Part shown: positions 27,098 to 35,247 of the stretch, piece by piece
Layout: every line of letters begins with the position of its first letter
How positions within the stretch are numbered: position 1 is the stretch's first letter
Assembly (NCBI GenBank): GCA_023384105.1
Contig: JAHDXR010000010.1
Coordinates: 1-64,000 of the forward strand
Direction of reading: 5' to 3'
DNA: 64,000 bases
DNA from: Hyphomonadaceae bacterium
GTDB taxonomy: Bacteria > Pseudomonadota > Alphaproteobacteria > Caulobacterales > Aquidulcibacteraceae
Translations under genes and position numbers: made by a program
The notes under the pieces: model-generated
Database searches by the model: none
The model's input: the letters and a program-made list of their open reading frames with translations, nothing else
What the model was told of the DNA's origin: nothing

Positions 27098-27126
27098 TTG
27101 ACTTTTCAACCCTTTCCGCCGATATG
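27098..27126 (+). promoter_or_regulatory. Sigma-70-type promoter of the DEAD-box helicase gene
   Basis: TTGACT (27098-27103) and GATATG (27121-27126) are separated by 17 nt. Transcription would start near 27133, leaving a leader of about 160 nt before the GTG. Long leaders on RhlE/CsdA-type helicase mRNAs are often regulatory (cold response, autoregulation); whether this one is has not been shown. Confidence 0.5.
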
Positions 27127-27291
27127 CGGCGTCAGCGACCGTTCCAGCCGCACTTTGCGCGGAACGCGGTCCCCCGGAACGCCACCATCGACGTTCGGCT
27201 TTGAGCCGCCGGCTCGCCGCCTTTCTTCGCCGTCGCATCGTTCCTGAACTGATGAGCCGCCGCGCGCATGCGGGCGGCTGAAAGAGCATTC

Positions 27292-28668
27292 GTGACCAGT
27301 TTCAAAGACCTCGGCGTTTCAGCGCCGATCCTCAAGGCGCTCGACGCCGAAGGCTATTCCACGCCCACGCCGATCCAGGCCCAGGCGATTCCGATCGTGC
27401 TTAACGGGCGCGACCTCGTCGGCCTCGCCCAGACCGGCACCGGCAAGACCGCGGCGTTCGCGCTGCCGATCCTCGACCGCCTCGCCGCGAACCGCAAACA
27501 CGCCGGCGAGAAGTCCTGCCGCACGCTGGTGCTGGCGCCGACGCGCGAACTGGCGGCGCAGATTGCCGACAGCTTCCGCGCTTACGGGCGCTTCCTCGGC
27601 TTGAGCACGGCGGTCGTGTTCGGCGGCGCTTCCATGTTCAAGCAGAAGCAGGCGCTCTATCGCGGTGTCGACGTGCTCGTCGCTACGCCTGGGCGCCTGC
27701 TCGACCATGTCAGCCAGCGTTCGCTCAGGCTCGACAAGGTGGAAATCCTCGTGCTCGACGAGGCCGACCACATGCTCGACATGGGCTTCATCCACGATCT
27801 GCGGAAGATCGCCACGCTCTTGCCGAAGCAGCGCCAGTCGCTGTTCTTTTCGGCGACGATGCCGCCGCCGATCGCCGAACTGGCCGAGCAGTTCCTGACC
27901 AATCCACAACGTGTCGCGGTGACGCCCGTGTCCTCGACCGCCGAGCGTGTCGAGCAGGCGGTGGCGCATGTCGATCAGGCCAAGAAGCAGGATCTGCTGC
28001 ACGCGCTGCTGGAGGATCGCTCCATCGCCCGCGCGCTGGTGTTCACTCGCACCAAGCACGGCGCCGACCGGGTGGTGAAAAAGCTCGTCAGCGCCGGCTT
28101 CGAGGCTGAGGCGATCCACGGCAACAAGAGCCAGGGCCAGCGCACGCGGGCGCTGGAGGCGTTCAAGAAGGGCAAGGCGCGCCTGCTCGTCGCCACCGAG
28201 ATCGCCGCGCGCGGCATCGATGTCGACGACGTCACCCACGTGATCAATTTCGATCTGCCGAACGTGCCGGAGCAGTACGTGCACCGCATCGGCCGCACAG
28301 CGCGCGCCTCGCGCAGCGGCATGGCGATCTCGTTCTGCGCGCCGGATGAACGCGCCTACCTGAAGGATATCGAGCGTCTCACCAAGCAGGCGGTGCCGGT
28401 GATGGAAACGGATTTCTCGCTCGCTGCGCCGAAGCGGGATGAGCGCCCGGCGCGCCCGAAAGGGCCGGCTGGCCGTTCGCCGCATCCGGCCCGCGCGCCG
28501 AAGAAGCATCACGCTTCGGACGCGCACGGCAAGGCGCATGCGAAGCAGGGCCATGGTGCGGTCCGGTCGCGCGACGAAGGCGACCGCCGCGACCGCAAAG
28601 GCAACGCGGTCTGGTCGAACAGCGCTCCGCCGAGATATCGCAAGCAGCGCAAGCCGGCGCGGATTTGA
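27292..28668 (+). CDS. rhlE: DEAD-box RNA helicase, RhlE type
   Basis: 458 residues. ATP-dependent RNA helicase with Q motif (GYSTPTPIQAQAIP), AQTGTGKT, PTRELAAQI, TPGRLLDH, VLDEADHMLDMGF, FFSATMP, LVFTRTKHGADRVVKKL, ATEIAARGIDVDDVTHVINFDLP and HRIGRTARA. The basic, His- and Lys-rich tail (about 385-458) is typical of RhlE and binds RNA. GTG 27292 (FKDLG N-terminus) has GAAAGAG upstream; an ATG at 27268 would add eight residues. It probably functions in ribosome assembly or RNA turnover. Confidence 0.9.
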   Translation: MTSFKDLGVSAPILKALDAEGYSTPTPIQAQAIPIVLNGRDLVGLAQTGTGKTAAFALPILDRLAANRKHAGEKSCRTLVLAPTRELAAQIADSFRAYGRFLGLSTAVVFGGASMFKQKQALYRGVDVLVATPGRLLDHVSQRSLRLDKVEILVLDEADHMLDMGFIHDLRKIATLLPKQRQSLFFSATMPPPIAELAEQFLTNPQRVAVTPVSSTAERVEQAVAHVDQAKKQDLLHALLEDRSIARALVFTRTKHGADRVVKKLVSAGFEAEAIHGNKSQGQRTRALEAFKKGKARLLVATEIAARGIDVDDVTHVINFDLPNVPEQYVHRIGRTARASRSGMAISFCAPDERAYLKDIERLTKQAVPVMETDFSLAAPKRDERPARPKGPAGRSPHPARAPKKHHASDAHGKAHAKQGHGAVRSRDEGDRRDRKGNAVWSNSAPPRYRKQRKPARI

Positions 28669-28690
28669 GCGGCGCGGCGCTCGGGTCGAG

Positions 28691-28847
28691 CGGACGCGCC
28701 GCCGATATGGACCGCCGGCGCCCTCGCCGGCATGGCGCAACATTTTTTAAAGGAAGCGCGGCGTGTACCGCGCCGCATGCGCTCCCTCCCTTAAATGTTC
28801 GCGCAGGCCGGCGAGGGCGCCGGCGGTCCATATCGGCGGCGCGTCCG
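28691..28847. repeat. Full-length GGACCGCCGGCG element with perfect 41-bp inverted arms (family A, copy 2)
   Basis: Arm 28691-28731 is an exact reverse complement of 28807-28847. The 75-nt interior is itself partly self-complementary: GCGCAAC...TTTAAAGGAAGCGC opposite GCGCTCCC...TTAAATGTTCGCGC. The flank TATTCGGCGCGACGCTT (to 28865) matches the right end of copy 1 at 21-205, including the AAAGGAAG-type interior in inverse orientation. The two are therefore the same dispersed element. It lies between the convergent helicase and OmpA genes. Confidence 0.85.
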
Positions 28848-28901
28848 ATATTCGGCGCGACGCTTTAGCAGCAGCGCGCGCATCGCAATTCTCCCGAACG
28901 G

Positions 28902-28930
28902 AAAACGCCGCCGCCCATCAGGCGGCGGCG
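28902..28930 (-). terminator. Terminator of the OmpA-like lipoprotein gene
   Basis: On the minus strand CGCCGCCGCC-tgat-GGGCGGCGGCG is followed by TTTTCC. It lies 24 nt past the stop codon at 28954. Confidence 0.75.
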
Positions 28931-28953
28931 CTTCCTTTGAGCGTCGGTCCGGA

Positions 28954-29601
28954 TCAGCCTTGGAAAGCGCTGATAAAGACTTCGACACGGCGGTTGCCCG
29001 CGGCATCGCACGGTTCGTAGCGCGGCTGGCTTTCGCCGAAGCCCCGCACCGCGACGCGCTGACGGATCACGCCGCCTTGCGTCAGCACCGAAGCGACGTT
29101 CATCGCGCGGCGTTCCGACAGGTCCTGGTTGTACGCATCGGCGCCGCGGCAATCGGCGTGGCCGTACACGTCGACCGTGGTCTGATCGTATTCGCGCAGG
29201 ATGGCGCCGACATCCATCAGCGTCGGCACGAACTGGCTCTTCACCGCGTCGCGGTCGAAGTCGAACGTGAGGTCCGCCGGGAAGTTGAGCATGATCTGCG
29301 ACTGGTTCACGCGCGTGACGCCGACGCCGCTGCCGGCGAGACGTTGGCGCAGGTTCTGATAGGTGCGGTCCATGTAATTGCCGATCGCCGCGCCCGCGAG
29401 CGCGCCGACGCCGGCGCCGATCATGGCGTTGCGGCGATCGTCGCCGCCGGCGAGCGTGCCGGCGCCCGCGCCGACGATTGCGCCGATAATGGCGCCGGTG
29501 CCGGTGCGGTTGGTGGTGCGTTCGCCGGTGACAGGATCGACGTTGGTGCAGCCCACCATAATGAGTGCGGCGGCGGCTACGGCCACAAATTTGCGGATCA
29601 T
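28954..29601 (-). CDS. OmpA-family outer-membrane lipoprotein with glycine zipper
   Basis: 215 residues. A lipoprotein signal (FVAVAAAALIMVGC, lipidated Cys18) is followed by a glycine-zipper segment (TGAIIGAIVGAGAGTLAGG, AGVGALAGAAIGNYMD, about 34-78) and a C-terminal OmpA peptidoglycan-binding domain (LTFDFDRDAVKS, VDVYGHADCRGADAYNQDLSERRAMNVASVL, NRRVEVFI). It tethers the outer membrane to peptidoglycan. A compact form common in alphaproteobacteria; it has its own terminator at 28902-28930. Confidence 0.92.
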   Translation of the reverse strand: MIRKFVAVAAAALIMVGCTNVDPVTGERTTNRTGTGAIIGAIVGAGAGTLAGGDDRRNAMIGAGVGALAGAAIGNYMDRTYQNLRQRLAGSGVGVTRVNQSQIMLNFPADLTFDFDRDAVKSQFVPTLMDVGAILREYDQTTVDVYGHADCRGADAYNQDLSERRAMNVASVLTQGGVIRQRVAVRGFGESQPRYEPCDAAGNRRVEVFISAFQG

Positions 29602-29690
29602 GAAAATCCCTCCAAGACAAAGGCGGGCGTCAGGCCCACTCGAACGCGGAACTTCCTTCCCGCAAGCTGAGCGGGCGATGAACGTTCCCC

Positions 29691-30239
29691 CTAATCGGGC
29701 GAGCCCGATGCGGTAAAGCGGCCTAGACGGCCGAACTGTTCCATCAGAACTTGATCCACCAGCGGGGCAAGTTGATCGAGATTAAGGCCCGGATCGCCTG
29801 AAACGCGATAGTTCATCGTGATTTTCGCGCCAGAGGCGTGCGGCGCAACGGTGAACGTTAATACGCCGGCCACGCCGAGCGCCTGCAACGGGCCCAAGCC
29901 GCCCACGGCGCGGAGCGTGCGGACGCCCTCGTGCTCCATAGCCAGCACGACGCGGGCATGCTCGGCCGATTGCCCGTCGCCCCAGCGCTCGCACCAGCAT
30001 CCCCCTGCGTACGGCTCGAAGCTCAGCCGGCGGGCGTCGCCGGAATAGGTGTGGGCCGGACTCCACCAGCGGGGCAGGCGGGTGAGCGCGCGCCAGGCCC
30101 GGTCCGGCGTCGCCGCCACCTCCGTTTCGGCAGTGATCAGAAAGCCGCCCGGCGACGCCGACGCGACCTCCGCCCTGGCGGCGGCGCTCCAACTCAGGGC
30201 GGCGGCGAGGGCTGCGGCGGCAAGCAGGCGCATGGACAT
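29691..30239 (-). CDS. Exported SRPBCC-fold protein
   Basis: 182 residues. A signal peptide (MRLLAAAALAAALSWSAAARAEV) precedes an SRPBCC/START-like domain (ITAETEVAATPDRAWRALTRLPRWWSPAHTYSGDARRLSFEP, then GCWCERW). The ATG at 30239 follows GGGAGGT; a second ATG (30233) is two codons later. Such proteins bind hydrophobic ligands, but the ligand is unknown. It is divergent from the kinase-like gene at 30321. Confidence 0.85.
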   Translation of the reverse strand: MSMRLLAAAALAAALSWSAAARAEVASASPGGFLITAETEVAATPDRAWRALTRLPRWWSPAHTYSGDARRLSFEPYAGGCWCERWGDGQSAEHARVVLAMEHEGVRTLRAVGGLGPLQALGVAGVLTFTVAPHASGAKITMNYRVSGDPGLNLDQLAPLVDQVLMEQFGRLGRFTASGSPD

Positions 30240-30320
30240 GGACCTCCCGGAGGCCGCGCGCTGGCGACCCAGTCTTATTAACCAAAGCGCAGTGGCCCGT
30301 CAGTCACAATCTGAACCGAC

Positions 30321-31685
30321 TTGACCGACGCCGCGACCACCGATCCCGAACAGCGCCTCGCCAAGCGGGTGCGAAGATTGCGCGCCGTCGGCCAGGCGCG
30401 CGTGGCGAACGCGTATCTGCGAATTGTCGCGTGCGGGATCACGGCCCTCGTGGCGATGTCCATGGTGGGCAATATCTGGCCGCTCTACTGGTTCGCCGGC
30501 CTTTTCGTCGTGGTGCTGATCGACCGCGCCGTCTTCGTCCGCGTGCTCGCGCAGGCTGAACAGGGACATGCGCCGGCGAGCATGGTCTCGCTCGCGGCGT
30601 GGACCGGCGCCCAGAGCCTGTACGGCAATCTGCTTGCGCCGGTGCTGTGGTTCTCCACTTACGCGCCGGGCGAGATGCTGGCGATGATGTTCCTGTGCGG
30701 CGGGCTGGCCAATGCGGCGGCGACGCTGCGCGCCTCGCATACGCTCTCGGTGGCGGGCGCGGGGACGACGCTGGCGTTCATGCTGGGCTTGCCGCTCGTC
30801 GACTACCTCGCCGGCGGGCGCAATCCGCTCGACCTCATGCCGCTGGTGGCGGCGTTTTTGGTGATGGGCTTCGGCGTCAATCTGTGGCGCAGCCTGCTCG
30901 CGTCCGACGAAGCGCAGGCGCAGGCGGAAGCCGCGGTGCTGCGCGAACGGCAGGCGGCGGCGGCCGCGGCGGCGGCGAAGTCCGACATGATCAAGCGCAT
31001 GAACGACGAGCTGCGCACGCCGATGGCGGCGCTGATCGGCGCGGCTGAGCATCTGCATCGCGCCGCGGCGACTTCGGCGGCGCGGGCCCACATCGCGACC
31101 CTGATCCAGGCCGGCGAAGTGCTGAAGCTGGTGCTGAACGACCTCTCCGATCTCGACCGGCTCGAGAACGGCCAGCTTCGGATCGAGCCCAAGGCGGCCG
31201 ATCCGCGTGAGATCGTGCGCGGCGTCGTCAGCGCTTTTCGCGCCGCGGCCCAGGACAAGAACCTCGAACTGTTCCTCGACATCGCCCCGGAAGCGCCGGC
31301 GCGCGTGGAGATGGATGCGCTGCGCGTGCGCCAGGTGCTGTTCAATCTGCTCGCCAACGCGGTGCGCTACACCGCCCACGGCGGCGTGCGGGTGACGCTG
31401 ACGCTGGAGCCGTCGCAGCAGCAGGATCGCGTGCGTCTGAAGTTCATCGTCGCCGACACCGGCGCGGGCATGTCGCGCTCGCAGCTGGCGCTGATCTTCG
31501 GCCGCGGGCGGGTGGCGGCGGACGGCGACGGGCCGGGGCTCGGGCTCGCCATTTCGCTGCGCCTGGCCCGGCTGATGGGCGGGCGGATCGAGGCCAAGAG
31601 CGAACTCGGCGAAGGCTCGGTGTTCTGCTTCTCGCTGGACGCCCGCGTGCTCGCCGAGGTCCGCCAGCCGCGCTCGGCGGCGTGA
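30321..31685 (+). CDS. Membrane histidine-kinase-like protein lacking the phospho-accepting His
   Basis: 454 residues. About six hydrophobic segments (35-190) precede a short Ala-rich coil and a HisKA-like helix. The H-box, normally SHELRTP, reads NDELRTP here, with Asp229 (codon 31005-31007, GAC) in place of the His. The HATPase_c domain is intact: N box NLLANAVRYT, G1 DTGAGM and G2 GPGLGLAI. The protein may thus bind ATP but cannot autophosphorylate in the standard way; DivL, with Tyr for His, is a precedent. TTG start at 30321. No response regulator is adjacent. Confidence 0.88.
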   Translation: MTDAATTDPEQRLAKRVRRLRAVGQARVANAYLRIVACGITALVAMSMVGNIWPLYWFAGLFVVVLIDRAVFVRVLAQAEQGHAPASMVSLAAWTGAQSLYGNLLAPVLWFSTYAPGEMLAMMFLCGGLANAAATLRASHTLSVAGAGTTLAFMLGLPLVDYLAGGRNPLDLMPLVAAFLVMGFGVNLWRSLLASDEAQAQAEAAVLRERQAAAAAAAAKSDMIKRMNDELRTPMAALIGAAEHLHRAAATSAARAHIATLIQAGEVLKLVLNDLSDLDRLENGQLRIEPKAADPREIVRGVVSAFRAAAQDKNLELFLDIAPEAPARVEMDALRVRQVLFNLLANAVRYTAHGGVRVTLTLEPSQQQDRVRLKFIVADTGAGMSRSQLALIFGRGRVAADGDGPGLGLAISLRLARLMGGRIEAKSELGEGSVFCFSLDARVLAEVRQPRSAA

Positions 31686-31740
31686 CCGCGGAAATCGCCT
31701 GACCGCGCCCGCTTGATCTCGCCGGCGCGCCATGGTTTGC

Positions 31741-31761
31741 TATTGCGAGTGATTTGCAATA
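31741..31761. promoter_or_regulatory. Fur-box-like palindrome
   Basis: TATTGC (31741-31746) and GCAATA (31756-31761) are perfect inverted halves around GAGTGATTT; eight of ten half-site positions are symmetric. This resembles Fur operators of the TTGCGA-N-ATTTGCAA form upstream of iron genes. It lies between two convergent genes and therefore controls neither; a terminator follows 114 nt later. Confidence 0.45.
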
Positions 31762-31874
31762 AGGCGATAAGCCATGGCCATTATCCTCTTGCTCGGCGCG
31801 GGGCCGCTTGCGGCGCTGATGGCGGCTGAGCGTGAGGATGGGGGGCGGCGGCGCATATCCTCCCGCGCCGCTGA

Positions 31875-31921
31875 CCGCTCCGCCGCGTCCGCGCCAACGG
31901 ACGCGGCGGAGCGGCCTTTTC
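31875..31921 (+). terminator. Strong Rho-independent terminator of an unassigned transcript
   Basis: A perfect 17-bp stem (31875-31891 with 31898-31914) and a CGCCAA loop are followed by CCTTTTC on the plus strand. On the minus strand no T run follows, so it does not serve vsr, which ends at 31920. The histidine-kinase-like gene ends 190 nt upstream, so the terminator may end that transcript or a short one starting at the Fur-like box. Confidence 0.75.
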
Positions 31922-32339
31922 AGCGCGCGAGGAACGAGCCGAGCTTGCGCGACAGCGCCGCCGCGTCGCGGATTTCGCATTCCCACACCACCAGCGCCGA
32001 CCAGCCGGCGGCGCGCAAGGCCTTGAGCGAAGCGGCGTCGCGCGCGCGGTTGCGTTCGATCTTGGCGCGCCAGTAGGCGGCGTTGTCCTTCGGCTGGCGC
32101 GCGCCGCGTTTGCAGTCGTGGCCGTGCCAGAAGCAGCCGTGCACGAAGATCGCCTTGCCGAGCGAGGAGAACACAAGGTCGGGCTTGCCGGGCAGCCCTG
32201 CGCCGTTGAGACGATAGCGGCGCGCATAGCCGAGCGCGCGCACCGCGGCGCGAACGGCCAGCTCCGGCGAGGTGTCGCGCGATTTCACCGCGCGCATCAC
32301 GGCGGAGCGTTTTTCCGTATCGAAGACGTCGGCGCGCAT
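31920..32339 (-). CDS. vsr: Very short patch repair endonuclease Vsr
   Basis: 139 residues, the normal Vsr length. It nicks the T of T:G mismatches that arise from deaminated 5-methylcytosine. Motifs: RSAVMRAVKSRDTSPELAVRAAV, GLPGKPDLVFSSLGKAIFVHGCFWHGHDC (catalytic Asp and zinc/His residues), KIERNRARD and GWSALVVWECE. The ATG at 32339 overlaps the TGA of the methyltransferase gene by one base (TGATG), coupling the two as in other Dcm-Vsr pairs. Confidence 0.93.
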   Translation of the reverse strand: MRADVFDTEKRSAVMRAVKSRDTSPELAVRAAVRALGYARRYRLNGAGLPGKPDLVFSSLGKAIFVHGCFWHGHDCKRGARQPKDNAAYWRAKIERNRARDAASLKALRAAGWSALVVWECEIRDAAALSRKLGSFLAR

Positions 32340-33481
32340 CAGGCTGTCTTGCGCGCCGCCACGGCGCCGGCAAGCGGCGCGAGCAGGTGCTGCGACAGCC
32401 ATCGCACCACCGGCACGCACACCGCGTCGCCGATCAGGTGCAGCGCCTGGGTCTGGCTCGCCGGCAGCGGATAGTGTTCGGGCGCGCCCATCAGCCGCGC
32501 CGCTTCGCGCGGCGACAGCAGGCGCGAGCGGATATCGGCGCCGTCGACGAACAGCAGCAGCTGCCGGCTCGAACCGCCCGCAGGCGTGCGCAAGCAGCCG
32601 GCGAGCCCGTCAAACCGCGCTTCCGCGCGCTGCACCCGCTCGCCGCGCTCGATGCGGATGCGGCGGAAAACGGCGCCGACTTCGCTGCGGCCGCTTTCGG
32701 CGACGGCGTCGAGCCGCGCCCGTTGCAGCGGGCTCATCTGCGCAATGAGGCGCGCGGTCTGTTCTGCGCTCCGCCAGGGCGCGCCAGGCGCCTCGTCGAG
32801 CAGGTCGGCCAGGCGCGTGTTGCGTTTCGGCGGCGCGGGCAGGCGCCACCAGACGAAATGCTTGCGCAGAGTGTCGGGCAAGCGCGCGACGACGCCGCGC
32901 AGCGCCGCGCTGTGGAACGGTTCGCTCGGCCCGGATGCGGCGAGATGCGCCGGCGCGTTGCGCGCGGCGACGATGAACAGGCGCGGCCGCGATTGCGGCG
33001 TGAACAAAGCTGCGTCGACCTCCAGCGCGCCGGCGCGATAGCCGAGATCGTCAAGCGCGTGGATCAGGGCGGTGAAGTCGGCGCCGCCGTGCGAACTCAG
33101 CAACCCCGTGACATTTTCGAGCGCGAGCACGTCGGGCGCGCGGCCTTCGTGCGCCAGTTTTCCGATCAGCCGGTGAAAGCCCCAGAACGCGCCGGAGCGC
33201 GGCGCCGCGAGGCCCCGGCGCGCGCCGGCGAGCGACAGATCCTGGCAGGGGAAGGAGGCCCATGCGAGTGCGGCCTGGCCGGGCAAGTCCGAACTGTTGA
33301 GCTTCCAGATGTCGCCCTGGCGCATGTCGTCGCCGGGGGGAAAGGCGGCGCGGTAGGCGGCGGCTTTGGCCGGGTCGATGTCATTGGCGAAAACGCAGGC
33401 GAAATCCGGCTCCAGTCCGAGCCGCGCGAGGCCGCCGCCGGCGAAAAATTCATAGAGTGGGGCGCCGGAATCACGCTGCAT
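32339..33481 (-). CDS. DNA (cytosine-5)-methyltransferase, Dcm type
   Basis: 380 residues with C5-methyltransferase motifs in order: FFAGGGLARLGLE (I), NDIDPAKAAAY (II), GDIWKLNSSDLP (III), SFPCQDLSLAG with catalytic Cys (IV), LENVTGLL (VI) and QSRPRLFIVA (VIII). A target-recognition region follows (about 190-310), then motifs IX-X (LSPREAARLMG..., IGDAVCVPVVRWL). The ATG at 33481 begins the protein just before motif I. It is coupled to vsr and no restriction enzyme is nearby, so it is probably a solitary methyltransferase. Recognition site not deducible. Confidence 0.92.
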   Translation of the reverse strand: MQRDSGAPLYEFFAGGGLARLGLEPDFACVFANDIDPAKAAAYRAAFPPGDDMRQGDIWKLNSSDLPGQAALAWASFPCQDLSLAGARRGLAAPRSGAFWGFHRLIGKLAHEGRAPDVLALENVTGLLSSHGGADFTALIHALDDLGYRAGALEVDAALFTPQSRPRLFIVAARNAPAHLAASGPSEPFHSAALRGVVARLPDTLRKHFVWWRLPAPPKRNTRLADLLDEAPGAPWRSAEQTARLIAQMSPLQRARLDAVAESGRSEVGAVFRRIRIERGERVQRAEARFDGLAGCLRTPAGGSSRQLLLFVDGADIRSRLLSPREAARLMGAPEHYPLPASQTQALHLIGDAVCVPVVRWLSQHLLAPLAGAVAARKTA

Positions 33482-33544
33482 GCGCCTATAGTACCCTTTC
33501 GCGACGGCGTTGGCCCCATGGGGTCGCTGCCGATGGGGGGAAGC

Positions 33545-34402
33545 ATGCGGAGCCTGGTCCGCGGCGTTGTCTTGAGCACCGCACTCGTTTCGGCCGCGTT
33601 GGCGCTGTCGGCGTGTCAGCAGCAGCAGTCGGCGCCGCAGGAAGCGCCGGGCGCGCAGGATGACGCCGAGCGTGAAGCCGCGATCGCGGCCGAGCAACTG
33701 GCGGCCCTGGGCGGGCCGGCGAGCGCCGGCCAGCGCGCGCTCTATGAAGGCGAGTTTCAGGCCTCCGGCGGCATCGACGCGCTGGGCCAGGGCGAAGGCG
33801 GCGGCGCTGAGGGCGCGTGGGAGCTGCGCCTGCTCAGCGACTACGCGCAGTTTTCGCGTCCCGGTCTCGGCGAGGACGGCGGCATTCCCGGCGAGCGCGA
33901 CTATCGCGAGCGCGGCATGCGCGTCGTCGCCGGCGCCGTGACCATCACCCTCATGCACGAGCCCTGCAACGCAAGCGGCGTCGAACTGCCCTATGTCGCG
34001 CACGTGATCTACGAGGGCGTGTCGTATCAGGGCTGCGCGCGGCGCGGCATCAACGAAGGCGGCAACACCAGCTGGGCGGCGGTGCTGACCGACCTGATGC
34101 CGGCGATCGACGTGTGTCTCGCGCGCGCGGAGTCGCATCCCGCGCGGGTGACGTTCGCGGCGGCCGTCGGCGGCGGCGTCACCAGCGTGCGCCTGCGTGA
34201 AGCCAACGGTTCGCGGCGCGAGTGCATCGCCGCCGGCGGCGAAGCGACGGTGTACGAAACGCTGTCGGACATCGATCGCCGCAGCGGCGAAGGCGATCCC
34301 GAATTCCAGCGGGGCGGCGCGCGCCCCGCGGGCGCCTGCGTGGAGCCGGCGACGTCGCGTTCCGGCGAACAGCTGGGCTGGCTGATCAGGCGCTCGTGCT
34401 GA
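33545..34402 (+). CDS. Hypothetical lipoprotein
   Basis: 285 residues. A lipoprotein signal with lipobox ALSAC is followed by a Gln/Ala/Glu-rich spacer (about 23-50) and a globular domain with five or more cysteines in the C-terminal two thirds (EPCNASG, YQGCARRG, DVCLARA, RECIAAGG, GACVEPA), likely disulfide-bonded in the periplasm. The ATG at 33545 has GGGGGGAAG upstream. It is divergent from the methyltransferase by 63 bp. No family recognised. Confidence 0.75.
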   Translation: MRSLVRGVVLSTALVSAALALSACQQQQSAPQEAPGAQDDAEREAAIAAEQLAALGGPASAGQRALYEGEFQASGGIDALGQGEGGGAEGAWELRLLSDYAQFSRPGLGEDGGIPGERDYRERGMRVVAGAVTITLMHEPCNASGVELPYVAHVIYEGVSYQGCARRGINEGGNTSWAAVLTDLMPAIDVCLARAESHPARVTFAAAVGGGVTSVRLREANGSRRECIAAGGEATVYETLSDIDRRSGEGDPEFQRGGARPAGACVEPATSRSGEQLGWLIRRSC

Positions 34403-34412
34403 GCGGCGCGGC

Positions 34413-35168
34413 TCAGAAATGGAGCCAGGGCAACACGCCCTGCAGCCATTCGCCGACCCAAGCCGCGGCGATGACGCCGTATTTGGTGAACAGATAGACC
34501 CACAGCAGCGAGCCCAGCGCGCACGGCACCGAGAGCAGCATCAAGAGGCCGTCGCGCTGCATCAGCGCGAGCGCGGTGAGCGTCACCGTCACGCCGGGCG
34601 AAAGGTTGGCGCCCCAGATCGGCAGGATCAGCACCAGCGCCATCAGCAGCGTCTGGAAGCCGACGGCGGACGTCGCCGGCCAGCGGGTGAGAAACGAAAG
34701 TCGCGGCTTGATCAGGAATTCGACCCGGCGCAGTCCGCCAATGGCGATGTTGAGCGCGCGCGTGAAGCCGTCGCGCGAGAACGTCCAGGCGCGCACCTTG
34801 CGCGGCACCCAGAGCCGCCGCTGGCCGAGCAGCAGCCCAAGCGCCGGCGCGATCATCAGCACGCCGAAAATGGTCGAGATCCCCGGAATGTTCGGAATGC
34901 ACATCGGCAGCGCCAGGATCAGCAGCAGCACGCCGTGCGCGCGCGAATCCAGCCGGTCGAGAAGTTCGCCGACGCTGATCTTCTCGCCGCCGAACGCCTC
35001 GGTGAGTTCCCTGAGCACTTCCGATGCGCTGCGGCCCTCGAACTGCGCCTCGGCGCGCGGCGGCGGCGATGGCGGCGGCGTTCGCGGCGCGACGGCGGCG
35101 ATGTCCGGGTGACCGGCGTCAGGAGGCGGGGCGGAGGCCGGCATGTCCATGTTCGTGTGGAGGTTCAC
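34413..35168 (-). CDS. ExoD-family membrane protein
   Basis: 251 residues. A Pro-rich, disordered N-terminal 45 residues precede an ExoD domain with four to five membrane helices: SVGELLDRLDSRAHGVLLLILALPMCIPNIPGISTIFGVLM, then GQRRLWVPRKV and ALMQRDGLLMLLSV. ExoD affects exopolysaccharide production in rhizobia; its mechanism is unknown. Start uncertain: GTG 35168, or ATG 35150 / 35144 a few codons later. Confidence 0.85.
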   Translation of the reverse strand: MNLHTNMDMPASAPPPDAGHPDIAAVAPRTPPPSPPPRAEAQFEGRSASEVLRELTEAFGGEKISVGELLDRLDSRAHGVLLLILALPMCIPNIPGISTIFGVLMIAPALGLLLGQRRLWVPRKVRAWTFSRDGFTRALNIAIGGLRRVEFLIKPRLSFLTRWPATSAVGFQTLLMALVLILPIWGANLSPGVTVTLTALALMQRDGLLMLLSVPCALGSLLWVYLFTKYGVIAAAWVGEWLQGVLPWLHF

Positions 35169-35247
35169 ATGGGGCGCCGGGCGGAAATAAGCCAGAGGCG
35201 GAGCGACGTTCAGACGTCTTCAACCATACGAGCGTAGCGAAGGCGCC

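Noticed and set aside
31774-32076. 100-codon open frame (MAIILLLGAGPL...) after the Fur-like box
   Set aside because: It runs through the strong terminator and then antisense through vsr, so it is unlikely to be translated as such.
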